NCBI GenBank assembly: GCA_030522415.1
Contig: CM060127.1
Coordinates: 6,311,207 to 6,375,206 of the forward strand
DNA: 64,000 nt
Direction of reading: 5' to 3'
Source: Channallabes apus
Lineage: Eukaryota > Chordata > Actinopteri > Siluriformes > Clariidae
Shown: piece by piece, positions 1 through 9,173 of the stretch
How the letters are laid out: every line of letters starts with the position of its first letter
Position numbering within the stretch: position 1 is the first letter of the stretch
Program-made: the position numbers and the translations under genes
Notes under the pieces: model-generated
Told to the model about the DNA's origin: nothing
The model's input: only the letters and a program-made list of their open reading frames with translations
Databases searched by the model: none

Positions 1-180
1 TGTGTGGCCGTGTTACAATAATCATTGGCACTCAATGTATTTATCACCCTCACTGTACACTGTTTATATATGCAAATTATACTGCACTGCAAAAATGCCC
101 TTCTGGTTAGAGGCTAACTGTATTTTGTTGTATCTACAACATTCTACATTTGCAGTGACAATAAAGTAGAATTTAATCTA
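1..180 (+). repeat. Probable LINE 3' tail remnant
   Basis: The stretch ends in a short run resembling the 3' end of fish non-LTR elements: a toward-polyadenylation motif (gcagtgacaataaagt) followed by a short A/T-rich repeat (tttaatctaaacta). No reading frame of a LINE is left. The call rests on the style of the tail only, so a non-LTR family cannot be named. Confidence 0.35.
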
Positions 181-552
181 AACTAATCCATTTTGATAAC
201 CTTATCCAGAGTTATCCAACTGACATTTTATCTCATTATACATCTGAGCAGGGTTAATGGCCTTGCTCAAGGTCCCCATCAGTAGAATATCTCTCAGAAC
301 CTACTGTACATCACTCAATAAATTTTGGAAACCCAAGAATATAATACTTGAACATTATAATAAAATTATTATATAATTACACTATATAAATGTAATTAAA
401 ATATTCATACAGATAATCTTAAACTGCTCTTAATGGGGAATCTGGATATACAATTTAAAAAAAGTCAGTTCATGTTGTGATTTTGCTAAATATGCACAGT
501 AAATTATTTATAGGAATGTAAAACCAATGTGGCCTTGCTTGTTAATATGTCT
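181..552. other. No gene seen; AT-rich spacer
   Basis: AT-rich sequence without a convincing reading frame, splice pattern or repeat structure. It ends at the target duplication of the hAT element. Confidence 0.6.
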
Positions 553-1208
553 GTATAGTACAGTGGTTCTCAAAGTGTGGGGCGCGCCCCACTAGTGGGG
601 AATACAGACATGACAGGTGGGGCGCAATGAACGGGAGGAAAAACAGGAAAGTACCTATTCTAATTCATGCTTTTCTTTATTGATGAAGAGCGTACGCTCA
701 AAACTAAACAATCACACACAAATAAATGGATCATTAATACAAGTACACTTAAAATAATATTAGTTGGGGGCCGGGAGAAAAAGTGGAACCATAGTGGAAC
801 AATAACGGTTTAACGTCGGTCCAACTTGAGCAGCGCTGCTCGAATCACAAACCTGCGCGAGCCACTGGGCAACGCTGCGCGACTCTGACAGAAATAAACC
901 GCGCCGACAATTAAAATACATTTTACCCCGCTGGGATGCGCACGTACAATCCAGGCATGGCAAGGCGGAAACAATATTATACAGTCCTGACATTTTAAAT
1001 GAATTGTTTTTAAATAAAACACAGTGGGTCACGCAGGTTTGTGATTCGAGCGGCGCTGCGCGATCCACCGGGCTGCGCAAATAAACCCGATCATCACTGT
1101 GCTATCCAGATAGTCGCACTGCGCTGTATTTGCGCAGATATTTGGTTCAATCGGGTGCCGCGGTTTCGTCCCACTTTTGATGTGTTTGGCTTCACATACA
1201 CTTCGACA

Positions 1209-1463
1209 ATGGAAGAAGATGGTGCAGCAGCAGTGAGTTTACTTACATGTGACAAAACCAACAACGAGGAGATTGTAAAGAAAAAAGCTGCATCGTCTGT
1301 GGTGTGGAATTGGTTTGGGTATAAGAAAAGTGATACAAATGAGATGAACGTGATTTGGAAGGTACACAAGTGCACTGTTTTAACAAGTGGTGGAAACACG
1401 TCAAACCTTTTCTATCATCTGAAATCCAAACATCCAAATGAATATGGCCAAAGTAAAAAAAAA
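1209..1463 (+). pseudogene. BED zinc-finger N-terminus of a ZBED1-like hAT transposase
   Basis: A plus-strand frame starting at the ATG near 1209 encodes an N-terminal transposase segment. It has the aromatic start of a BED finger (WNWFGY) and the later HLKSKHP block that carries the zinc-binding histidines. BED fingers bind transposon ends in hAT transposases and in domesticated ZBED proteins. The expected first cysteine pair is damaged: one cysteine remains in VIWKVHKC. The frame runs into AT-rich sequence with no RNase H-like catalytic domain, so this is a relic. Its style differs from the second finger at 1682-1960, which suggests two different hAT sources. Confidence 0.6.
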
Positions 1464-1681
1464 ATGCTGCAAACCTCAGCAATTCACAGTTTAAATAAAA
1501 TTACATTATGTAAAACAGTTTCTTTGTGTTTGAATTTTTATTTATGCATTTTCACATACAAATTGCTATATTGTGATCTAGCAATTGTGATCGTTATCGA
1601 GGTAGAAAATAGCTTCTACCGTGATGGAAGATTTTTGTTATATCGCCCACCCCTAATGAAGCCTATGTTGAGCTTGGATTC

Positions 1682-1960
1682 ATGGTGGGGATGGTGGGGG
1701 CAGAAGAGAGACCCGTGTATGCTTTGTGTCTTAAACTGCTGGCAGCAGACCGCATGAGACCCAACAAATTAGGAAGACACTTAGAGACAACACACTCCAG
1801 TCACGTTAATAAACCACTGGACGTCTTTGAAAGAAAGCTGGCAGAATACAGACAGCAGGAGAATCGCATGGTAAAATCTGAATCAGTGGACAGCAAAGCA
1901 CAAATGGCTTCATTCAAAGTTGCATACAGAATTGGCCAGTGCAAAAAAACTGATATGTGA
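1682..1960 (+). pseudogene. ZBED5/GTF2IRD2-type BED finger fragment of a hAT transposase
   Basis: A 92-residue plus-strand frame carries a CLKLLAADRMRPNKLGRHLE block followed by a lysine-rich helix. This is the pattern of the BED finger in the ZBED5/SCAND3/GTF2IRD2-like hAT lineage: C-x2-C, here reduced to a single visible cysteine, then H-x4-H. It ends shortly after the helix and no catalytic domain follows before the right terminus at 2158. It probably belongs to the outer hAT element, because the reverse fragment at 60094-60303 contains the same sequence next to the same terminal region. Confidence 0.6.
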
Positions 1961-2166
1961 CAACGTAAGCCTTGTAACAATTGCACGTGGATTTTATCTT
2001 TTTTTAACTTGGTGTTGTTTGATCTTATTGTTTAGGAATTGATATTTCAATAAACAGTAAACTTGGCCGATTTCGTTATTATTTTGTTGACAAGTGGGGC
2101 TTGAAAATTCGCTCACCCCCTTAAGTGGGGAATGACAGAAAAAGTTTGAGAACCACTGGTATAGTA

Positions 2167-2603
2167 GAAGGGGAGGGTTGCTGTTCCCCAAGATCACATT
2201 CTATAGGTTATAGATATTCTCTACTATAAAGCACATTATTGCCCATTAAAGCAATTATTTCTAAAAGACTCCATATCTAATTTAACAAAAATTATTAAAA
2301 GCATGGACAATGAAGAGCATGGTTTGGTAAACATGGTAGACTATTTTCTGTTTCTCTCTTTCCTGGGTTGATTAGCTGAAATTTGAAGGGTATACCTTAT
2401 TAAAATGTATTATTATTGTAATGAAAAATTTTGTGTGATTTTTTTTATTGATTGAATTATGGTGAGAACTTGATTGCACAATTAATAATGATATAATTTT
2501 TCAAAAATTATAGTTACACACGGAATTAATCAACATACATCACATATAATCACATATAGTTAACAACTACTCTGTAGAAACATTTACTATATACAGTATA
2601 TAT
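2167..2603. other. No gene seen; AT-rich 3' flank of the olfactory receptor
   Basis: AT-rich sequence between the hAT element and the stop codon of the minus-strand olfactory receptor. It probably includes that gene's 3' untranslated region, but no certain polyadenylation site was assigned. Confidence 0.5.
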
Positions 2604-3548
2604 CTAAAATGAAATTTGATCCTGGTTTTTACAAGAAATCAGTCTTTTGATACTATTCAAAATTTCCTGCAGTTTTAATCCATACATTATGGGATTGAAT
2701 AGAGGAGGAATAAGTAAATGTTCAACTGACAGGATCATGGCAATAATGTGGGGAATTTGACGAGAGTCTATTCTGGAATTTATAATTTCAAAAGAAATGT
2801 TGACAGAAAAAATTATGAAAATCAAAAGATGCGGTAAACAGGTCTGTAGAGCTTTTCTTCTGAAATCTTTAGAGTTCTTTAAACACACAGAGAGTATCCG
2901 AATATATGAGTAGAATATGAAGATCACTGGAGGAAATACAGTAATGCTGAAAATAAAAAGTCCATAAACATTACTAAGCGATGTTTCTGTACAGCTTAAT
3001 TTTACAATTGAATAATTATCACAATATATTCGATTTAATTTAAGTTTACACAGCTGAATTCGGGATGTTAGTAGAATTATTATACCAATTGTACAACAGG
3101 GCAAAATCCATGACAAAAATATGAGTTTTTTGACAACATGCAAGTTTATAATCATTGCATAATGCAGTGGTTTGCAGATGGAAACAAATCTGTCATAGGC
3201 CATAGCTGATAACAGCACAAACTCTGATGAAGCATATGTGGGCATGCAAAATGCCTGAAATATACAAGCTCCATATGAAACTATTTGTTTCTCAGACAAT
3301 AAGTCAAAGAGCAGTTTAGGATAAAGTGCAGTTGTTCCCAAGAGAGCATTACAAAGCAAAGCAGCAATGAAAATGTACATGGGTTCATGTAAGTTTTTGT
3401 TTCTGTATATGACAGAAATTATAATAGTATTAAAGCAAATAATCATTATATAAACTATAAGGGTAAATATAAAATACAAGTATCTGTAATGCTCTAAATC
3501 CACATGTCCCTCTAGAGTGAAATACGTAACACTGGTAAAATTATCCAT
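2604..3548 (-). CDS. Olfactory receptor (teleost class A GPCR), intact
   Basis: A single uninterrupted 314-residue frame on the minus strand, the usual length and single-exon layout of a fish odorant receptor. It would sit in the plasma membrane of olfactory sensory neurons and signal through a Golf-type G protein. Visible features: an N-glycosylation site at Asn3 (NFT); LHEPMYIF at residues 53-60 (intracellular loop 1/TM2); MAYDRFVSICKPLHY at 116-130, the diagnostic TM3/loop 2 motif; IFYSYIRI at 211-218 in TM5; KALQTCLPHL at 232-241 at the start of TM6; and NPIMYGLK at 285-292 in TM7. Seven hydrophobic segments can be followed. The first ATG gives the expected short extracellular N-terminus. 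No other receptor is in the window, although these genes usually occur in clusters. The ligand and exact subfamily cannot be read. Confidence 0.95.
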   Translation of the reverse strand: MDNFTSVTYFTLEGHVDLEHYRYLYFIFTLIVYIMIICFNTIIISVIYRNKNLHEPMYIFIAALLCNALLGTTALYPKLLFDLLSEKQIVSYGACIFQAFCMPTYASSEFVLLSAMAYDRFVSICKPLHYAMIINLHVVKKLIFLSWILPCCTIGIIILLTSRIQLCKLKLNRIYCDNYSIVKLSCTETSLSNVYGLFIFSITVFPPVIFIFYSYIRILSVCLKNSKDFRRKALQTCLPHLLIFIIFSVNISFEIINSRIDSRQIPHIIAMILSVEHLLIPPLFNPIMYGLKLQEILNSIKRLISCKNQDQISF

Positions 3549-4196
3549 TAATATCTGAAAAATTATTCCAAATTATATTATGGCGGTCATTCTTAATGTA
3601 GTCATTGGAGGCATGGTGAGAAAATCATCACATTTATACTCTTACAGTGACTCACATATTCCTCTGTGACAGTCTCTAGCTTAAGTCTCACTCTTTTTCC
3701 TTGAAATTACTGCCAAAGATGCTCTAGATATACGTATACCTGTGAATTGTGCACGTTTTAAAAACTGAATAATAAATGGATTAGTGTCATGTTGGAGGCA
3801 AATTTTAAATACATCAAGTCAAGGCTTTTTATTGTAATTTCAACTAACCAGTTCAGTAAACAGTGAAATGAAACATCGTCCCTCCTGGACCATGGTGCTA
3901 CATACAAACAACATAATTTAACATATTAACAAAACTAAGACACCCAATTAGCTGACTAGATGAGACCAAACAGATTAATACTATAAATTTACAAAAAAAA
4001 TAAGTACCTTACAAAAAGACTGTAAGAGCAATATTTTACTTTGTGAATTTGTTGTAAGCGGTATAGAAAATGAATGAATGATGAATGAATGAATGAATTT
4101 GTTGTTGTGTTTATTTTATTTTATTGTATTTTGTTGTTGTGCACTAAGCACCAAGTTATTAGTTAGTCTATTAGTTAAGCATTAAGCATTAAATCT
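3549..4196. other. No gene seen; ATGA simple repeat after a LINE/SINE-like tail
   Basis: Upstream flank of the olfactory receptor. At about 4056-4097 the sequence gcggtatagaaaatgaatga leads into an imperfect (ATGA)n run, a common ending of fish retroposons. No promoter element could be assigned for the receptor, whose first untranslated exon is often distant. Confidence 0.45.
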
Positions 4197-4856
4197 ATTA
4201 GTTAAGCATTCATGTATGACAAGCGTAGGTTGGTCTGTGATGTCATTCCACTGTTACACGTAGTTGCATGACTATGTAACTGTAAAAAGTCAGTTTAGAT
4301 ACGGAAGTTAGGGAGAACAAGTTTTTGACCGTAAGCCAACTTAAACCAACGTAAGCTACAGGTACAGCAAATAGGTTGTTGTAAAAGTAAGAAACCGTAA
4401 GCTAAAAGATACAGCAAATTGGTTGTTGTAACCGCAGTGGATTTACTGGATTTACTCAAGACAACTGTACGAAGTGTTGAATCTTTGATGCTGAAAATAA
4501 AACAACAGACAAAGATACCAATGGACTTCCGTGTTGTGAGTAACCAAATATGATAAAAAGATACGCGTCAAAACCTGTGGAATAACATGCCCGTACAAAG
4601 ACAACGTACATGTGCAAATGTTCTAACAAGTATGACAACACGACAAACAATTTAACAATACAGTACTGTGATAATGGAGTAATGAGTTGATGTAGTGAGA
4701 TGAGAACAGTAAACATTTTTTGTTATTACGCGTCAAAACCTGTGGAATAACATGCCTGTACATGTAAAGTCAAAAACTTTCTCCGTCGTTCAAGCGAAGA
4801 TAAGTAACAATTGAATTTGAAACCGAAAGAGGATTAGCCCAGCTTTGAAATTCACT
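4197..4856 (+). repeat. Probable BEL/Pao LTR and leader
   Basis: This AT-rich stretch directly precedes the BEL/Pao gag relic. It has a possible polyadenylation signal (aataaaa, near 4477) and short direct repeats such as the gtaagc motif. A roughly 35-bp direct repeat (acgcgtcaaaacctgtggaa and following bases) occurs at about 4563 and again at about 4729. No matching 3' LTR was found in the window, so LTR borders are not fixed. The call rests mainly on position. Confidence 0.35.
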
Positions 4857-5861
4857 ATGTAAGACAACGAGGACAACGCTGCTACTACCGAGTCTGAGCG
4901 TGAGGTGGCGCTCATCGACAAAGATTCGAAAGAGAAGCATCAAGAAATGATGGAAGCTAGAGAAGAAAAGTGGAGTCAATTGACTGCATTATTCAATGAA
5001 ATAGAGTTGCTTATGCACAATATCTATAATTTGTATAATATTGAAACTAAGTACTATAGGGACTACAAAGGGCTGCTAAAGGACTTTACTCAAAGCAATA
5101 GACATTGCGCTTAAATGAAGACGAACGCGAACAGGACCTGCAAAACTGGTACAAGTCTAAATCACTGTGCCCCACAGAACTAGTCATGGATCGTGAAAAC
5201 TAAGAGCCTCCTCACGACGCCTCACACGTACAACGATAGAGTTTCGTCAGATGACAGCGTGTCAATGGCGGTGTTTAAGACGCTCACCTCTAACAGGCAC
5301 AGAAGTGTAGCGATGGAAGCATCCAAAAGGTCCTCAACATCTACAGCATCCTCAGCTTGGCTAAAAAGGGCAGAAGTTAAAAGAGCAGTCTTGTTGGCCG
5401 AAGCAGCACCCTTAGGCCAACGGCAGGCATTAGAAATGGAGGAAGCACAATTAAAGGCTAACAAAGCACAACTAAAGGCTAAAAAAGAAAGGCTGAGATT
5501 CGAAACGGAGCTCGCAATGGCAATGGCCAATGCTGAAATAAAAGTGTATCAGGATTGCAAAAAACGACAACATCCTGCACGACCGAATCGAGTGGCGAAC
5601 ACGCTTTACGAGAGCAGTGCGTCAACAGAATACCTCGGACTGCCGTTACGTCATGAGGCAGCTCATCCAAGTGTTTAAGTAAGTTTAAGACCAAAATTGA
5701 AAAGTACTTTAAATGAATGGTCTACCCAAGACAATGAATACTCACCCTATGACATTGATACAGTAGAGTTTCAGAGTATGATGCAACAGCAGGCAGATAT
5801 TACAGCAATGCTTGCGATGAGCCAAAGGCAACCTTCCTTACCCCAGCGCGATGTTCCTGTC
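4857..5861 (+). pseudogene. BEL/Pao retrotransposon gag, N-terminal part
   Basis: Frames at 4857-5114, 5193-5678 and 5697-5861 together resemble the N-terminal half of fish BEL/Pao gag. They show a charged helical start, a serine-rich stretch, then an alanine/lysine/glutamate coiled coil (KANKAQLKAKKERLRFETEL). They end in PQRDVPV, the segment that normally precedes the conserved GDPLEF block of gag. The likely start codon is followed at once by a stop (ATG TAA), and stops and frameshifts separate the pieces. The continuing gag block is found at 16760, so about 11 kb of other elements separate the two halves. Confidence 0.7.
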
Positions 5862-5944
5862 ATGTCTGTAGTGCAAAGGCAAGGGAACGCTGATGCAGGG
5901 TGAAGAACACAGCTATATTTATCGTTCAGTCTTTAGGAAGAAAA

Positions 5945-6045
5945 CGTCTCGGGTTACATTTCTGTAACCCTGTGGCATTGCGACGCAGCATTTCGTTCCC
6001 GCCTTTCAGGGAACAGGGTTACAGAAATGTAACCCGAGACGTTCC
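5945..6045. repeat. 30-bp inverted repeat hairpin at the EnSpm-like terminus
   Basis: The sequence acgtctcgggttacatttct with gtaaccctgt at about 5945-5974 is repeated as its reverse complement near 6015-6045. The result is a stem of about 30 bp with a loop of about 40 bases. It also contains the shorter internal palindrome gttacatttctgtaac. Confidence 0.8.
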
Positions 6046-6287
6046 CTAGCAAGGCTACACTCGATGCTGCGTGAAAACGCTATGGGAACGAGAATACCAA
6101 CGCCGCCGCACTACAGGTGTCTGGACCCCAAGGTTGTGTAGCGTGTGCACACAAAGCCAAGAAGGTCTCAGAGCTATGCCTGGGCAGCTAACTCGGGGGC
6201 AGTGAGCCCGGAGTAGCATGAACATCCAGATTTATAAATGTAAGAAATGTGTGCAGGGAGGAACCAACCCTTCGCGCCACACAATTA

Positions 6288-6925
6288 CTGCAGGGGATAC
6301 CTCCTGCTGGTGAGACTGGGACGATCACCCTGGTTGGGTGAGCCCTGCTTCCCAGAGGCGAAGTGAACCCACGCGCCTCATAGGAGAGGGCAATATGCAT
6401 CTCTCACCCAGTATAGTGGCGCTCTGACTTACGCCACTAGCTGATGCGGTGGACGTGAATCTGAAGAGCACATACTGGATAGTAAGTGAAGTTTCTCCTG
6501 CTCCGAAGCTGTAAAAGGCGAGGGAAGAAGGCTTCAAACAATGCAGCTAAGAAAATCCTGAGGGTACTAGGGCACAAGCCCAAGGATAAGCTTTTGTTGC
6601 AGAAGCTCCAGCACTGAAACATTTTGGCAGTGGACTGGGTCTACCTGCTTGGCACACACTTGTTGCAGGGGAATACCTCTTGCTAATCCAATAGCTGAGG
6701 CGATCCCCTGGTTGAATGAGCCCTGATTCCTAGAGGCGAAGTGAGCCCACGCGCCTCATAGGAGAGGGCAATAGCATCTCTCATCCAGAGCATGAAGAAG
6801 TTGCTCTGACCTACGCCACTAGCTGATGCGGTGGACGTAGATCTGAAGAGCACAAGCTGGACACAGCAAGTGAAGTCTCTCCTGCTCCGAAGCTGTAAGC
6901 GCGGAGGACAGAAGGCTTCAAAAGC
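6288..6925 (+). repeat. Two direct copies of a block of about 260 bp
   Basis: The block containing ctcataggagagggcaat, gccactagctgatgcggtgg, tctgaagagcaca and ctcctgctccgaagctgtaa is present at about 6288-6541 and again at about 6663-6925. The copies differ by scattered substitutions and small indels, so the duplication is not recent. Confidence 0.85.
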
Positions 6926-6984
6926 AATAGGGTGCCTGTTGGGTTTATATATATTTTTTTGTTAGCTTTTGGAAGATAGTTGAG

Positions 6985-7340
6985 TGTGAGCTAGACCAAT
7001 GGAAGGACCTGATACTGGTAAGCTTCGCCCCCGAAAGCGAACCTCAGGATCTCCCTGTGTTGTGGCAATGTTTCTGTATGAAAGTAAGCGTCCTTAAATC
7101 GATTGTCAGAAACAATCGCTTGGTAGGGTTGAGAGCAATCACCTTTACAGTCAAGAACTGAACTGTATTCCTTGATTTTCAGGTAGCAGGAGAGCCCGCA
7201 GAATCTGAAATATTGGACGCAGCCCCCGTTCCTCTTGGGAACCAAGAATACCGACTGTAGTAGCCTGACTCACTGTCTGGTGGGGGAACATGTTCCATGG
7301 CCCCCTTCCCCAGCAGCCTGTCAGCAGATGCGCACTTTCT
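6985..7340 (-). pseudogene. DIRS-type retrotransposon reverse transcriptase fragment
   Basis: Minus-strand frames encode pieces of a DIRS-like reverse transcriptase. One frame has a GAMEHVPPPDSESGYYSRY stretch. The next has LVPKRNGG, then DAYFHTETLPQHR and ILRFAFGGEAYQYQVLP, which match conserved RT blocks around the first catalytic aspartate (here DAYFH). Frameshifts break the region and neither the tyrosine recombinase nor the rest of RT is present. It lies inside the EnSpm-like element, so it was captured by it or inserted into it. Confidence 0.6.
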
Positions 7341-7736
7341 GGTTTCATGGAAGTGGAGGCCACGCCATTGAAAACACAGAAGGTGAAGTGAGAACTGAAT
7401 CCTGTAGTTCCTCTCTCCAGTGCTTAGTACCCAAGGAGATATACTTGGCAGTAGCTTCCACGCTGACAGTTTCTCATAAAAGTGCAAAAGTTTCGGCAGC
7501 TTGGTTAAACGGGGTGGGGGGGGGGGGATGTTAGATGTTCGGCATCCTGAAGCATGGCAGGAAAAACCGAAGAACTAACAGCCTATTGGAGACTGGTGTT
7601 GTCCGAACACCAGTGGTGGCGGAGCAAAACACCGACCTCCTGGGGGTGCCAGGGAGAACACTAATTCGTTAAAAAGGAATTCTGGGTGCCTTTCCCTATT
7701 GGGGGGGCCACCCCCATTTATTTTATTTTATACACA

Positions 7737-7741
<5 letters not shown>

Positions 7742-7792
<51 letters not shown>
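7742..7792. repeat. (TA)n microsatellite
   Basis: About 50 bases of uninterrupted TA dinucleotide. Confidence 0.95.
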
Positions 7793-7794
<2 letters not shown>

Positions 7795-9173
7795 AAATCA
7801 GTCTGACCTCCTGTGTGCAGTGGAGCACCAAGCTGACCCACTGCCTGAAAAGCTTTTCCCTCTTGGGCAGATAAAAGCCCAAGCTAGAAATGAAGTATAA
7901 GCTTACCCGGGAGGATGATGTCCCAGGAGAGAGATAGCCTGTGAAGCGTCTCTGCTATCTGGGCGTCATCATACAATCCCGCGTTTCCATATCGACTATA
8001 TTTAAATAAACAAATAAGTCGATGGCATGAAAAACACAGCATGAATACAGCCTACTCCATGAAAGGGTTAACTCATATGAAGAGAGCTGAGAGGGGGGTG
8101 GGGGGGGAGAGAGCGTCATTGAGGCTCCGCCACCCGACAGAAGCTGCCGTCTACTGCTTGTTTTAGTGCTTAAGGCTATTTTCATCTCCGGTAAACAAGA
8201 GAGGAATCCTCGTGATGACAATGCGGAAGAAAGGAGTTTCCTTACCTCCGTCTGCCGCAGCTCTGTCAGATGCACGAGTTTTAAGCCAGGAATGCGCGGC
8301 GGCTCGCAGCTTCTCACGGAATGCGCGGCGCGTGCAGCACTAGTCGAAGCAGTGTAGAGATCGCACTCCGATATGGATTATCACACACGGAGGGATTTAA
8401 ACTCGTCAAATCGGTGAGTTAAACACCTTCTTATTTTGCTGGTTTATCACAAGCACGCTTCACAACTAGGCTCTGAAGACAAATGATCTGAGGTCGTTGC
8501 CGGCTCACCTGTTTTTATAACCTCCACCTACATCTAATCAGATGACGTCACCTGTCGAGGTTATATATAGCCAAAAACTTTGGCGTGTTTTCACAGCATG
8601 CTTCAACGACCGGCAACGCGACAAACTGGTTCCCATAGCGTTTTCACGCAGCATCGAGTGTAGCCTTGCTAGGGAACAGGAAAAGTCACAACACTCCAGT
8701 CATTCTACCAGGCGAGGTCTACAGGCGGGTTCACCAGAAACAGGAAACTATGAATAAGGTTCTGCTTGAAACAAACATACAGTGGGTGCACAGGCAGTAT
8801 GCGACTTCTACCGTCGCAGCGTATGGCGTCAGCATTTGCGTTTGGGCGTTTGCTGGCTTTTACCACTGAGTGGCGCTATATAACTATAGACTGACGCCTC
8901 AGGCATCAGCTCATTCTCTCCAGGCTTAATGAGGCGCAGGTCGTCCACAGCTGCACGTCGTTGCAGATAAAATAAAGTGAAACATTGTAAATAAACGAAT
9001 TCATAATCACAGTAGTAACATTACAGTACAAACTTATAATTAAAATTAAATTCAGTTTTTTAGGATCGAATTTAAGCAACGTAAACGTTGTAAACTGTGT
9101 AATTATAGTAGAAAGGCTACACGTGTAGGGTCTTGTGTCATCTTAGAGCTTTCATAAGACTCATAAGACTTTA

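Larger units (their letters stand above)
553..2166 (+). mobile_element. hAT-superfamily transposon relic with 8-bp target duplication
   Basis: The element runs from 561 to 2158. Its termini are inverted repeats: CAGTGGTTCTCAAA at the left and TTTGAGAACCACTG at the right. It is flanked by a perfect 8-bp direct repeat, gtatagta, at 553-560 and 2159-2166, which is the hAT signature. At about 1.6 kb it is too short for a full hAT transposase; only N-terminal BED-finger pieces remain. A related fragment lies in the opposite orientation at 60094-60303. A sequence resembling a second hAT terminus (tatcgcccacccct) near 1641 hints that another hAT piece is nested inside. Confidence 0.85.
5938..8690. 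mobile_element. EnSpm/CACTA-like fish repeat, non-autonomous
   Basis: The two ends share an inverted repeat. At about 6046-6095 the sequence reads ttccctagcaaggctacact with cgatgctgcgtgaaaacgct; the reverse complement of both blocks occurs at about 8631-8680. The left end also carries the strong gggttac...gtaaccc hairpin typical of sequences labelled EnSpm-like in fish genomes. Inside are two tandem copies of a block of about 260 bp, a DIRS reverse-transcriptase relic and a (TA)n tract. No CACTA transposase was recognised, so it would depend on a helper. Exact termini and a target duplication were not resolved. Confidence 0.6.

Noticed and set aside
7235..7534. A 99-residue plus-strand frame
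   Set aside because: The opposite strand has recognisable DIRS RT words, so this is a shadow.
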